Source: Bog-756 sp963741055 (GTDB lineage Bacteria > Actinomycetota > Acidimicrobiia > Acidimicrobiales > RAAP-2). From it: DNA of 64,000 nt. Of this stretch, positions 35,444-44,266 are shown piece by piece. Location: contig CAVUGU010000008.1 in NCBI GenBank assembly GCA_963741055.1, positions 33,476 to 97,475 on the forward strand, in the 5' to 3' direction. The notes below the pieces were generated by a model. That model had not been told where the DNA came from. It was given only the letters and a program-made list of their open reading frames with translations, and ran no database searches. Made by a program: the position numbers and the translations under genes. Numbering within the stretch: position 1 is the first letter of the stretch; every line of letters starts with the position of its first letter.

Positions 35444-36097
35444 ATGGCGAGACCTGAGAACGACGGGAAACTCAGCCTCGCGATGGAGAAACGGCACCTC
35501 ACCGAGGACCGCATCCTCCGAGCCACCATGAAGGCGATGGCCGCGGGCGGCTTCTCGGTCACCGTCGACGACATCGCGGCCGTTGCCGGCGTCAGCTCGC
35601 GGACGATCTACCGCTATTTCGATACGCACGATCAGCTGATCGCGGCAGGGATGCGCGGGATGCTGAAGGCATGTGAGAACCCGATCCCGGGCTTGCCGTC
35701 GGTGGACGAGGACCTGGACGGATGGATCGACCGCATCGCGCTTGCCTCCGCCGAACGAAACGTGTCGATTTTCGGAGCAGCATTCTGGGACTTCGCCCGA
35801 CCCGCTCCGTCGGATTCGGGGGAGATCGGGGACGCCAGAGCGCTTCGCCGGCCAACCCGCATCCAGTGGATGACCGGCATTGCCGGCATGGCGTGGACCG
35901 CCGCTGGCGGAGAGGGTGAGCCCCCTCCGTCTCTGGTGACGACCTTTTCGTTGGCGCTTTCGGCCTTCACCTGTCACGCGTTGGCGGCCGACTTCGACTT
36001 TGGCCCCGAGGAGACCGCTCGTTTCATGGCCTTGATGATCAAGGAGCGTCTGAGCGCGGCTCTCCATGCTCAACGTCTGTCGATGGAGTCGGCGTAG
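35444..36097 (+). CDS. TetR/AcrR-family transcriptional regulator
   Basis: 217 residues from ATG 35444, chosen because it has a clear ribosome site (ggaagg, 5 bp) and places the DNA-binding domain normally; ATG 35408 is in frame but has poor spacing. The helix-turn-helix is VTVDDIAAVAGVSSRTIYRYF (residues ~38-58), typical of TetR. The C-terminal ligand domain is divergent, with an Ala/Phe-rich helix (FSLALSAFTCHALAADFDFG). It probably represses itself and/or neighbours such as the DUF35/thiolase-like pair (convergent, 106 bp away) in response to a hydrophobic ligand or acyl-CoA; that is inference. The 5' region carries the inverted repeat described separately. Confidence 0.88.
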   Translation: MARPENDGKLSLAMEKRHLTEDRILRATMKAMAAGGFSVTVDDIAAVAGVSSRTIYRYFDTHDQLIAAGMRGMLKACENPIPGLPSVDEDLDGWIDRIALASAERNVSIFGAAFWDFARPAPSDSGEIGDARALRRPTRIQWMTGIAGMAWTAAGGEGEPPPSLVTTFSLALSAFTCHALAADFDFGPEETARFMALMIKERLSAALHAQRLSMESA

Positions 36098-36202
36098 ACC
36101 CTCGCTCCGTGGAGCTATCCCGTGAAGTCGGGTAAGTCGAGCACTCGTTTCCGCAACCGGTCGAGCAGGGCGTTGTTCAACGTGGGCAACGGCCGCGCGC
36201 GC

Positions 36203-37345
36203 TCAGCGGGCCACGATGGTGACGGCGGCGATGCCGGGGGCCCCATAGACCTGGGCGTAGCCGACGCGAGGATCGCCTTGGACCTGGCGGTCGCCAGCCT
36301 GACCGCGGAGCTGGAGCACGAGCTCGTGGACCTGGCGGAGGCCGGAAGCGCCGATCGGCTCACCGTTGGCGATGAGGCCGCCATCGGTGTTGACCGGCAT
36401 GGAGCCGGTGATCTCGGTGGCGCCCGTGGCGAGAAGCTTCTCCTGCTCGCCGTCGGCGCAGAAGCCGTTCTCGGCCATGTGGATGACCTCGGCGCCGGCA
36501 TCGGTGTCCTGGAGTTGGATCACGTCGACATCCTCGGGCCCGATCCCTGCTGTTTCGTAGGCCGCGCGGGACGCGTACACGGTGGGAGCGACATCTTCCT
36601 CTACGGGTGACCATGTGGTGTTGACTTCGTAGGCGCCATAGTTGCGTGTGCGGATGGCGGTCGCCTTCACGTACACCGGCGTGTCGGTGTATCGGTGAGC
36701 GATGTCGGCGCGACAGAGCACGACCGCCGCGGCTCCCTCGTCGGGAGCACAGAACATGTACCCGGTGAGCGGGTAGTTGAGCATCGGTGAACTGAGGATC
36801 TCTTCCTCGCTGATCGGCTTGCGGCGGAAGGCCTTCGGGTTGAGAGCGCCGTTGCGGTAGTTCTTCGCCGCCACTTTGGCCAACGTCTCGGAGGAGACAC
36901 CGTGGTCGTGCATGTACTTGTTGATCTTCATGCCGAAGAACTTGGTGGTGACGTATTGCCCGTTGTCGCCATACCAAGCGGGCACGTTGGTGAGCATCGG
37001 GTTGCCCTTGAACGAGCCCCGAGGATGCTTGTCGGTGCCTACCGCCATGACGATGTCGTTGGTGCCGGAAAGGATGGCGTTCGCGGCCTGCTGGATGGTG
37101 GCGGCGCCAGTTGCACACGCGCTGAACACGTTGATGAAAGGGATGCCGGTGAGGCCGATCAGACCGGTGAGGGGGTCGGTCCATACCTCCCAGCTCCCGC
37201 CGAAGGCGCACTGGACGTCACTCCACGGCACGCCAGCGTCGGTCAAGGCCAGCTCCACCGCATCGGCGCCCATCTCGAACGCCGACTTGTCGCCATGGCG
37301 GCCGAACGGGTGGAGGCCGACTCCGATGATTGCGACTTCGTCCAT
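36203..37345 (-). CDS. Thiolase-fold protein lacking catalytic His residues (Ltp2-like)
   Basis: 380 residues. The N-terminal half keeps the nucleophile loop NVFSACATGAAT, but the His motif is LQDTDAGAEVIH instead of HDCF, and GHPIGA is GEPIGASG with Glu for His. Without these it should not be a normal thiolase. Loss of the thiolase catalytic residues and pairing with a DUF35 protein recall Ltp2-ChsH2, the steroid side-chain retro-aldolase, although Ltp2 also lacks the Cys retained here. The DUF35 gene is immediately upstream with zero gap. Expected substrates are beta-hydroxyacyl-CoA thioesters; this rests on family analogy. The sequence lies in the less GC-rich region. Confidence 0.8.
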   Translation of the reverse strand: MDEVAIIGVGLHPFGRHGDKSAFEMGADAVELALTDAGVPWSDVQCAFGGSWEVWTDPLTGLIGLTGIPFINVFSACATGAATIQQAANAILSGTNDIVMAVGTDKHPRGSFKGNPMLTNVPAWYGDNGQYVTTKFFGMKINKYMHDHGVSSETLAKVAAKNYRNGALNPKAFRRKPISEEEILSSPMLNYPLTGYMFCAPDEGAAAVVLCRADIAHRYTDTPVYVKATAIRTRNYGAYEVNTTWSPVEEDVAPTVYASRAAYETAGIGPEDVDVIQLQDTDAGAEVIHMAENGFCADGEQEKLLATGATEITGSMPVNTDGGLIANGEPIGASGLRQVHELVLQLRGQAGDRQVQGDPRVGYAQVYGAPGIAAVTIVAR

Positions 37346-37783
37346 TTAGCGCTCCTTCTTGCTTTGGACCCCGATCGGCGCAAAGGCAAAGGTGATGATC
37401 TCGTTGCCGTCGGCGTCCTCGTAGTACGGGACGATCCGCAGCTCGACCTCCATGCCGAAATCGAGCTTTTCGGGGTCGCTTTCGGTGAGTCGCGATTCGA
37501 CCCGCACGACGTCGTCGAGCTGCACCAGGCCTACCCCATAGGGCTCGAAGGACGCCCCCGTCGGATCGCCTTTGTAGTCGAAGCTCGGCGGGAACCCCTG
37601 GGTCGTCCAGGAAACAAGGGTGCCCCGGCGTGGCAGAGGCAATTCGCTCATGTCCGGACCGCTACAGCGGGGACACCGGGACTGCGCCGGGAAGGTGACC
37701 GCGCCGCAGCTCCCACACCGGCTGCCGATCAGCTGAGGGTCGTCCGCCGGCCAAGTGAACACCTCTGCGATCGGTTGCTGCAT
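37346..37783 (-). CDS. DUF35 zinc-ribbon/OB-fold protein, partner of thiolase-like gene
   Basis: 145 residues from ATG 37783 (ribosome site gaggag). The N-terminus has helices then a zinc ribbon SRCGSCGAVTFPAQSRCPRC (C-x2-C, C-x2-C), followed by an OB fold (GTLVSWTTQGFPP, YGVGLVQLDDVVRVESRL). DUF35 proteins bind acyl-CoA and form obligate complexes with thiolases, HMG-CoA synthases or Ltp2-type aldolases. Its stop codon abuts the thiolase-like start with no spacer, so the two are surely coexpressed. It is a stand-alone version of the domain fused at 28652-30148. Confidence 0.88.
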   Translation of the reverse strand: MQQPIAEVFTWPADDPQLIGSRCGSCGAVTFPAQSRCPRCSGPDMSELPLPRRGTLVSWTTQGFPPSFDYKGDPTGASFEPYGVGLVQLDDVVRVESRLTESDPEKLDFGMEVELRIVPYYEDADGNEIITFAFAPIGVQSKKER

Positions 37784-37950
37784 CAACGCTCCTCTGCGAT
37801 CGAGATTCACTGGGATCACGCTAGTCGGCGGAGGTACCAGCATCCACAGACCTCGAGAGATCGGGACATGCGCTCAAGTGACGCGAGTCGGTATGCGTCC
37901 TGATCTCGTTCAGTTGGCCGCGGACAGCTGGCACTCCTCGGGCATTCCGT

Positions 37951-38355
37951 TTAACCTGCGTTGGCCCCGATCAGCGGCTGCGAGACGTAAAATCTGTTTC
38001 CGTCGAGATCGCGGATCAGGAACGAGCTGAACTGGGGGGAGTCGGCCATCTCGCTGCACCGAACGCCACGGCGAAGTAGCTCGGCGCGTACCTCGCTTGC
38101 GTCACGCCGTACGACGAGATTGATCGTCGTGTTCTCCGAAGCGGGCACGGTCGGCTCGAGAGCCTCTTCGATCGGTTCCAATACCACCAGCGACTTACCC
38201 AGCCGATACGCGGCATGCGGATGGACATCATCCCCGAGGCTGACTGGATTGAGTCCGAGCGCGGTCTGATACCAACGAATCGCGGCGTCCAGATCGGCGA
38301 CGTACAGGGACGTGACTGCTGCGTCGACAGTGCCTAGTGGGCTTTGAATGTCCAT
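37951..38355 (-). CDS. VOC-family (glyoxalase/dioxygenase-like) protein
   Basis: 134 residues from ATG 38355 (weak site aaagg). Two beta-alpha-beta-beta-beta modules: VTSLYVADLDAAIRWYQTAL and later LRRGVRCSEM ... SFLIRDLDGNRFYVSQPL. The typical metal-site positions are only partly kept: the first His of VOC enzymes is absent (TSLYV), and the C-terminal DLDGN-x-F motif has Asn-Arg where Glu would sit. Function may be ligand binding, a lyase or a resistance protein. Upstream lies the 15-bp tandem repeat, and further upstream the broken Rieske gene on the same strand. Confidence 0.75.
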   Translation of the reverse strand: MDIQSPLGTVDAAVTSLYVADLDAAIRWYQTALGLNPVSLGDDVHPHAAYRLGKSLVVLEPIEEALEPTVPASENTTINLVVRRDASEVRAELLRRGVRCSEMADSPQFSSFLIRDLDGNRFYVSQPLIGANAG

Positions 38356-38369
38356 ATAGATCGAGCCTT

Positions 38370-38414
38370 TTGAAAAGGAGTGGTTTGAAACGGATTGGTC
38401 TGAATCGGAGTAGT
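38370..38414. repeat. Three tandem 15-bp repeats upstream of VOC gene
   Basis: Units are 38370-38384 (ttgaaaaggagtggt), 38385-38399 (ttgaaacggattggt) and 38400-38414 (ctgaatcggagtagt), consensus (t/c)tgaa-cgga-t-gt, with 2-5 differences between copies. They begin 15 bp upstream of the VOC start on the minus strand. They could be regulator-binding direct repeats in its promoter or leader. The 250-bp gap to the Rieske remnant otherwise shows no gene. Confidence 0.7.
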
Positions 38415-38605
38415 TCCGAGACCGTCGGGGTTGGAAGGGACGGTAATCTGGGCAACCGCTATCGCCGCTGCGTTTGCGATGCCGCTCATGAATTGGACCG
38501 CCTTTCAGAGGACTCCTTGCGTCGGGCGGCGACATTAGATGGGGACGCCCTTCATCACGGGGATCCACACCGTTCCTCTGTGAACGCAACCGATGTTGAA
38601 CGCGA

Positions 38606-39586
38606 CTAGGAAGGCGAGCGACCACCGGGCTCCCAGTTGGAGTAGAACCGCCGGAACCAACGGCGGTACTGGGCGACGGGGCCGTCGACACGCGTCAGCG
38701 GCGGCCGATCGCGGTAGATCTTGTTCTCCCAGATGGGAACGTCTTGGGTGAACTGCAGGTTCGTGACTCGATCGTTGAGTTCCGCTACGGACGTGGTAAG
38801 GGTTTCGTCCGCGAGGGCCTTCATGGAGAATTGGATGATGATCTCGGTCGTCTCGTCGTCTACTGGGGTTTGGGTGATGTAGGTGAGCATCTCGAGTGGT
38901 CCTTCTCGCACCTCCACGGCGACGATCCCGGGTCCGCAGGTCGTCGTGACTCGCGTGGACCTCGTAGCCTTCGTCGGCTACGGCCGTCACCTTGATGTTC
39001 TGGTCGACAACCATCCTCGGACCCTCGAAGGAGACCGTCGAACCGATCGATCGTCGGGAGGCGCCATGTCGTGCACGGTCAAGAAGTGAGACCGGTCGAT
39101 GATGTTCTCGGTGAGGTCCTGGAGGCCGATGCGGACCCGGTAGGCGTTCACCCGCCACGGCGTCCACTCTGCGCCGTCATCTCGATACAAGGTCACCTCG
39201 TACTCAGGGCCCTTGCCGCCGGCGTGGGACCAGACGAAGACCCTGCCGTTGCGCTCTCGGACATCCCACGTGCCGGCCGACACCCGCGGCGGCTGGCCGT
39301 CGAGACGTGGGACCTCCACGAGCTGGCCCTCGCCGTTGAAGCGCCACCCGTGGAATGGGCAGATGATGCCGTCGTCGCAGACCCGACCACCGAAGCCCGA
39401 GATGGGCGCCCAGATGTGGGCAGTGGGCGTCGAAGACCCGCGACCACGCCGTCTCGCCCCGGAAGACGACGAGCTCGCGATCGAAGTAGTGCAGGGTCGG
39501 CTTCGACATCGACCGTCGATGTCCTCCGAGGCCCCGATGCTGAACCAGCCATCGGGGACGGCAGGAAACGGATAACGATTCCCCAC
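38606..39586 (-). pseudogene. Rieske non-heme iron oxygenase (KshA / Rieske hydroxylase-like), fragmented by at least four frame changes
   Basis: From GTG 39586: GNRYPFPAVPDGWFSIGASED; frame change ~39520; LHYFDRELVVFRG and DAHCPHLGAHLG (Cys-x-His of the Rieske site); change ~39410; GIICPFHGWRFNG (Cys-x2-His); later ENIIDRSHFLTVHD, the catalytic iron motif N-x2-D-x2-H-x4-H; change ~39050; VSFEGPRMVVDQN; change ~38945; then EVREGPLEMLTYITQTP and the ending VPIWENKIYRDRPPL to TAG 38606. All functional residues survive in pieces, so the gene encoded a two-component Rieske oxygenase of about 327 residues. Either recent decay or a poorly sequenced stretch. No reductase gene is seen. It lies 10 bp after the DapB-like gene, so they were an operon. 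Confidence 0.8.
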
Positions 39587-39596
39587 GGCGCTGTCC

Positions 39597-40714
39597 CTAC
39601 TCGGTTCCGAACCTGCCGGCGAAGGTCCGCAGGGGGAGGTCGGCACTCGTGATGCATCCCGGCTGGGGCCTCCACCACCGCTGCGGATGGCGTTGAGTGC
39701 GGGCATGCCGGTCACCGTCATCCCCACCGACGCGAACGCCTCGGCGGAGGAGAAGTCCGTCCCGGGTTTCGGGAAAGATCATGTGCTTGCTGTAGATGCA
39801 GGGATCGCCTTCGATCTTGGTGATGTAGCAGGCCTGGATGTCCCAGTGGGGATCGGTGTTCGGGGTCATCTGCCACTCGAGGTGCATCTCGATCTTGGGC
39901 GACCCGTCGACGGTACCCGATGTACTTGAGGTAGCAGCCGCCGAGGGAGCCCTTCGGCAACTGGTACCAGCCGAGGTCGACGTCCTTGGTGCAGGCACCG
40001 AGCTCGTACTCGAACCGGACGTCGTGATCGAGTTCGAGTACGGAAGCAATCGGCCATCAGTCGCACGGCGTCTTCGAAGACCCGTGTGTACTTCTCGAGC
40101 ATGGATGGCACCGCGGGATCGTCGACCGGAGAGGCCGAAGCCAACCTCCTTCCAGGTGTCCGCCGAATGATGGCAGGAAACGTCGACCGACTCCGTGCAC
40201 AGGACGTGCTCGATCTCCGTCACATCGGTCGAGTGGACGATCGGTGAGGATCTGGGCCAACCCAGGGTTCATGCCGGTCCCATAGAAGGTGGAGTTGCCA
40301 CGACGGCAGGCCGCCTCGAGGACCTCGGACTCCGTCCGCCCCGACGGGTGGTGATGGTTGGCGCTCGCGATGGTGGCCCGGTGATCCAATCCGCGGTCGT
40401 CACGACGTTGATGCCGGATTCGAGCACGCGCTCGTAGAGGTCGACATCCGGGAACACCCCGTGGAACGTGAGGCAGTCGGGGTCGGCGGCGAGGATCTCG
40501 TCGATCGTGCCGGTGGCCGTCACACCGATGGAATCGAGTCCCGACGATCTCGCCGGCATCCCGTGCCGACCTTGTCGGGTGAGTAACAGTGCAGCCCGAC
40601 CAGTTCGAGGTCGGGGTGGCTCTGGATCCGCTTGATCATCTGGGATCCGACGTTGCCGGTTGCGACCTGGAAGACCGTGACTATCTGATTGTGGTCACCG
40701 CTGCGTGAGCTCAT
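39597..40714 (-). pseudogene. DapB-like NAD(P)H-dependent amine-dehydrogenase-family oxidoreductase, fragmented by many frame changes
   Basis: From ATG 40714: VFQVATGNVGSQMIKRIQSH (Rossmann G-x2-G) and LVGLHCYSPDKVG; another frame then gives GLDSIGVTATGTIDEILAAD and DVDLYERVLESGINVVTT; another STFYGTGMNPGLAQILT; then TEIEHVLCTESVDVSCHHSA, and further pieces (KGSLGGCYLKYIGY; EMHLEWQMTPNTDPHWDI) to TAG 39597. Each piece matches the actinobacterial ~350-residue dihydrodipicolinate-reductase-like family, annotated as amine-dehydrogenase-type, whose true substrates are unclear. At least six frame changes occur in 1.1 kb, many more than elsewhere in the window, so this is either a pseudogene or a low-quality stretch. 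Divergent from the hydrolase gene at 40982 across a 267-bp gap. Confidence 0.75.
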
Positions 40715-40981
40715 CAAGTCGTACTCCCACTCTGTCCGTCGACAATTCCGTATATCGGACCGAAGGACTTAGTTCGGCCAATGGTTGCTCACTGGATTCT
40801 GTCAGAGAGTGCGCTGTGTTTGATCGGCGGGAGGAGGGTCGGCAATTGGAGCTCGCCAAGACCCGCCTTTTATGCGGTGATCGTCACCTGGGTGACAGTT
40901 TCGACAGGTCGCGCACTTCGTCGAGGGTGGTCGCTCGCTGGCTGCCGGTGCTGACGTATCTGTAATCGCTAGTCTGCGCTC

Positions 40982-42527
40982 GTGCCGCGGCCATGGAGAT
41001 CGCTCAGAATCAACGCGGGTAGGAATCCAGCGGTCAGACGAGGAAGGGCAAAGCGCCGGCGATCGTCGTGGCCATCTGACTGGTCTCGTCGATGTCGAGC
41101 GTGGCTACCGATCGCCTTACTCGTTTGCTCGATGTTCACCGCCGGCACCCTTGTGGGAAGGGGCGTTGCCACGGCCTCTCCGGCTGCTACCCGCATCTCC
41201 TGGACGACGTGTCCGACGGCTATGGGATATCTCTGCGGAACGCTTCGAGTGCCGATCGATCATCGGTCCCCGTCCCGAGGATCGGTCCTCTTGCCGTCAT
41301 TGAGCACACGGTGCCTCACAGTAAAGGCGTGATTGTCTTTAATCCGGGGGGACCCGGTGAGAGTGGTGTCCTCATACTGCCGGTGTTGGCGTCGTTCGTG
41401 CCAGAGTCGGTACGGAGCAGCTTCACTCTCGTGAGCTTCGACGAACGGGGAACCGGGTCGAGTGAGCCGCTTCTCTGCGGCGCATCTCCGCAGCAAGCAA
41501 GTAGTGCGATCGCAGGCACGAAAACTGCCGCCAGACCTTCGGGGGATTGGACCGATCGTGTCGTTCCGACAATCCGAGATTGTTTCCCACGGTCGACACC
41601 ACGACTTCCACGCGCGATATGAACAGTCTCCGCTTGGCCCTCGGAGTCGATCGGATCAATTACTACGGCCTGTCGTACGGTACGGTCCTCGGGTCGGTGT
41701 ACCGGCAGCTCTACCCGAATCATGTCCGTTCACTGGTTCTCGATGGAGCGGTGGACGCCAATCTGAAGCTCGCCACAGACGCCACACTGGAAGCGCCAGC
41801 CATCCAGAACGCGCTCGAGCATGTCTTGAACAGTTGCTCAACCGTGCCGGACTGCACACTCGGACCTCATGCGCTCAGCTTCTACGAGCAACTTTCGGCG
41901 CGGCTCACACAAAACCCATTGCCGGCACCAGGTGACGGCGACGATGTGCCGGTCACCGCAGGTGACTTGATGACAGCCACCTTGCTCTACCTCTCCGCGC
42001 CCTCACTTACCCCTGGGTACTTCTCCGCGCTCTCCGCGGCGGCCGCTGGTGACGGCGCACCCCTACGCTCGGTCGCCCTCGGTCTCGAAACGGATCTGAA
42101 TGGCGATTCGCTCGTCGGTCCCCTCTGGACCATCACCTGCAACGACGTCGCAGTCCACCCGAATGCAACCGCTACCGCCTCTCTTGCTCAGAAGCTTGCG
42201 TCTCGTTTTCCCCTTGGCGGGGCGGAAGCGGTGGCCAACAATCTCATCGGCTGTCCCGGGTGGACCGACTCGACCGGAAGCGTGAGGCACCTTGGAGCAA
42301 TCGGGAGCAACCCGCCGCTCGTGATCGGCAACACCGGCGACCCCAACACTCCCTACGCCGCGGCGCACCTCCTGGCGGTGACAATTGGTGGACGTCTGGT
42401 CACCTACGTGGGCTATGGGCACAGTTGGCTGCTAAACGGATCCTCGAACACATGCATGCAGAACGTCGTGAGCAACTATTTCACCCGAGAGGTGTTACCG
42501 CCTCGGGGCACGCGTTGTCGTCCCTGA
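40982..42527 (+). CDS. Secreted TAP-like alpha/beta hydrolase, two frameshifts
   Basis: GTG 40982 opens a basic leader and a membrane/signal segment (WLPIALLVCSMFTAGTLVG) followed by SPAATRISWTTCPTAMGYLCG. The frame changes near 41285, giving GVIVFNPGGPGESGVL and LVSFDERGTGSSEPLLC, and again near 41590, giving the nucleophile elbow YGLSYGTVLGSVY, LVLDGAVDAN and the C-terminal TAP-like domain with GNTGDPNTPYAAAH (Asp) and YGHSWL (His). Joined length about 515 residues. It is an exported serine hydrolase or peptidase, a diverged paralogue of 1423-2975. Both copies being broken near the N-terminus probably reflects consensus errors. Confidence 0.72.
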
Positions 42528-42591
42528 CGGGACTGGTGATGGCGACTATCCGATAGGACCCATCAAATACCGGGTCCGGAAGAGAGCCCGT

Positions 42592-42858
42592 TTATCGCCG
42601 TTCTTCGCGGCGTGCCACTCGGCGACGATGGCGGCGAAGTACTCCGAATCCAAACCACACCAGAGCGCCGAACACTGCGACCACGATCGTGTAAAGCCAT
42701 AGTGGCCAGGTGAAGTGAACGAAGAGAAACTGGAAGCGGATGTCTTCGGTGTTCTGGACCATGAATATCAGTAGGACCGCAAGGCCACCACCTAAGGCGA
42801 TCGTTCGGCCGCTTGGCCCCGAGCGGGGCTGAGCTGCTTGCCCATCGGACTGCTGCAT
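42592..42858 (-). CDS. Small membrane protein with LapA-like (DUF1049) domain
   Basis: 88 residues from ATG 42858, which has a strong ribosome site (gggaggg). A short polar N-terminus is followed by two membrane helices (TIALGGGLAVLLIFMVQNT and LWLYTIVVAVFGALVWFGFG) joined by a loop with TEDIRFQFLFVHF, then a very basic C-terminus (RRHRRRVARREERR). The VQNT-x2-I-R-F-x-F pattern matches LapA/DUF1049, small inner-membrane proteins that in proteobacteria act in LPS assembly; in actinomycetes the role is unknown. Convergent with the hydrolase gene. Confidence 0.8.
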   Translation of the reverse strand: MQQSDGQAAQPRSGPSGRTIALGGGLAVLLIFMVQNTEDIRFQFLFVHFTWPLWLYTIVVAVFGALVWFGFGVLRRHRRRVARREERR

Positions 42859-43141
42859 GTTTTCCCTCCCGACGGTTTTCACGCAGCCTGCCGAGCGCCC
42901 GCTCTGGCTGCGTTCGCTCTTAATCGTACGCCAAGGTCGTCCACGCGCAGAGAATGTGGCCCAAAGTCCTGTCCCACAATGTCGGTCAGCCGACGAGAAA
43001 GCGGCTCCGAGATTGGCGCAACGTATGCAGTAGCAGCCGGGAGGGAGGGACAGTTCCGTGACCGCCCACTTTCTGCCCGTCGCGGTGTCTTAACTGAAAG
43101 CTGCGTCTTTGGGCGAGGTGGCAAGTGCGAGAGTGGTCACA

Positions 43142-43615
43142 GTGAACGACCCTGTCAAGGTGATGGTCGTGGTGCAGGTGGAAGCACCACCTCAGGAGGT
43201 GTATCGGTACTGGACCGAGCCGGACCTCTACGAGCAGTGGATGGGTCGTAACGTTCGGCTCGATCCCACGCCCGGCGGGGAGTACTTCGTAGAGATGAAC
43301 GACGGGTTCGCCGCGTCTGGAAGATTCGCCGTGCTCGATCCCGGCCGACGAGTGGAATTCTCCTGGGGATGGGCTCCCGGCGCCGGGAAGGCAGTGTTGA
43401 CTGGACAGCAACCCGACGACCTCCTGCCTCCGGGGTCCACGAGGGTGGTCGTCACACTCGAGCCCACCGACGCGGGGACGACCCTCCGCCTTGATCACCT
43501 GGATCTCGCGGACCAGACCCTTCGCGACAATCATCTTCTCGCCTGGGAGACCTATCTTGATCGGCTCGTTATCGTCGCTACGGGCGGCGATGCTGGTCCG
43601 GACCCCCATTCGTGA
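43142..43615 (+). CDS. SRPBCC-family protein (AHSA1-like)
   Basis: About 157 residues from GTG 43142 (GTG 43133 and TTG 43109 are in-frame alternatives). The fold shows KVMVVVQVEAPPQEVYRYWT, DLYEQWMG, then strands GGEYFVEMNDGF and GRRVEFSWGW and the C-terminal helix DNHLLAWETYLDRLVI. AHSA1-like START proteins bind hydrophobic ligands in a deep pocket and often pair with ArsR regulators; none is nearby here. The 283-bp gap upstream, shared with the divergent LapA-like gene, contains no other gene. Ligand unknown. Confidence 0.8.
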   Translation: MNDPVKVMVVVQVEAPPQEVYRYWTEPDLYEQWMGRNVRLDPTPGGEYFVEMNDGFAASGRFAVLDPGRRVEFSWGWAPGAGKAVLTGQQPDDLLPPGSTRVVVTLEPTDAGTTLRLDHLDLADQTLRDNHLLAWETYLDRLVIVATGGDAGPDPHS

Positions 43616-43681
43616 CCGTTTCACGTGGCCCGTGAAGGGAGGTCCTATCGCTCACGACGGAACAGAGGTCTCCGCGACTGC

Positions 43682-44122
43682 CTAGACTCGTTCGAGCGTG
43701 CGGAGCATGTCACGCCGGTTGCGACGCTCCCGCAGGAAACCACCCAGAGGATGCCAGACCTTGGTGAAGAGATTGTCGCCGAGGTCGAAGGACTCGGTGA
43801 CATCGGTTCCTCCGTCGCCGGTGGCGCGAAACTCGTATCGCCAGGTGTTCACCGGGCGTTCGCGCATGATGACTGCGAACTCGAAGACCTCGCCGGGTAC
43901 GCACTCGGTGACCTTGCATGTGGTCCAGTAGAGGACCGGCCAGTTCTCGTTCCGCCTGACGTGACCCCGGTAGCGCGCTCCGACCGTCGGGCCGGTGGAG
44001 CCGTCGAGCCACTCGGCCTCGATGACCTCGGGGCTGTAGTCGCCCATCTTTGTGATATCGCTGATAAGGGCCCAGACCTTGTCTGGCGGAGCATTGATGT
44101 GGAGACTGACCGCAGCGCGCAT
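43682..44122 (-). CDS. SRPBCC-family polyketide cyclase/START-like protein
   Basis: 146 residues. Classic start AAVSLHINAPPDKVWALISD, followed by MGDYSPEVIEAEWLDG, strands VGARYRGHVRRNEN and FEFAVIMRERPVNTWRYEF, and a long C-terminal helix ending RRDMLRTLERV. Ligand-binding or cyclase/dehydratase role possible. It converges with the SRPBCC gene at 43142 but is only distantly related, so a local duplication is not evident. No signal peptide, cytosolic. Confidence 0.82.
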   Translation of the reverse strand: MRAAVSLHINAPPDKVWALISDITKMGDYSPEVIEAEWLDGSTGPTVGARYRGHVRRNENWPVLYWTTCKVTECVPGEVFEFAVIMRERPVNTWRYEFRATGDGGTDVTESFDLGDNLFTKVWHPLGGFLRERRNRRDMLRTLERV

Positions 44123-44266
44123 GTCAGCAGACCTTAGGGCGTTCTTCGACGGCGTTCAGGACCGCGCGAAATGTCTGTACAGGAGCCCATTGTCGGGCGA
44201 CTCCGATCGGGGGGACTGCTTCGCTCTACGCCACTCCGAGCGTGGTCAGCGAAACGTCTACCGGGG

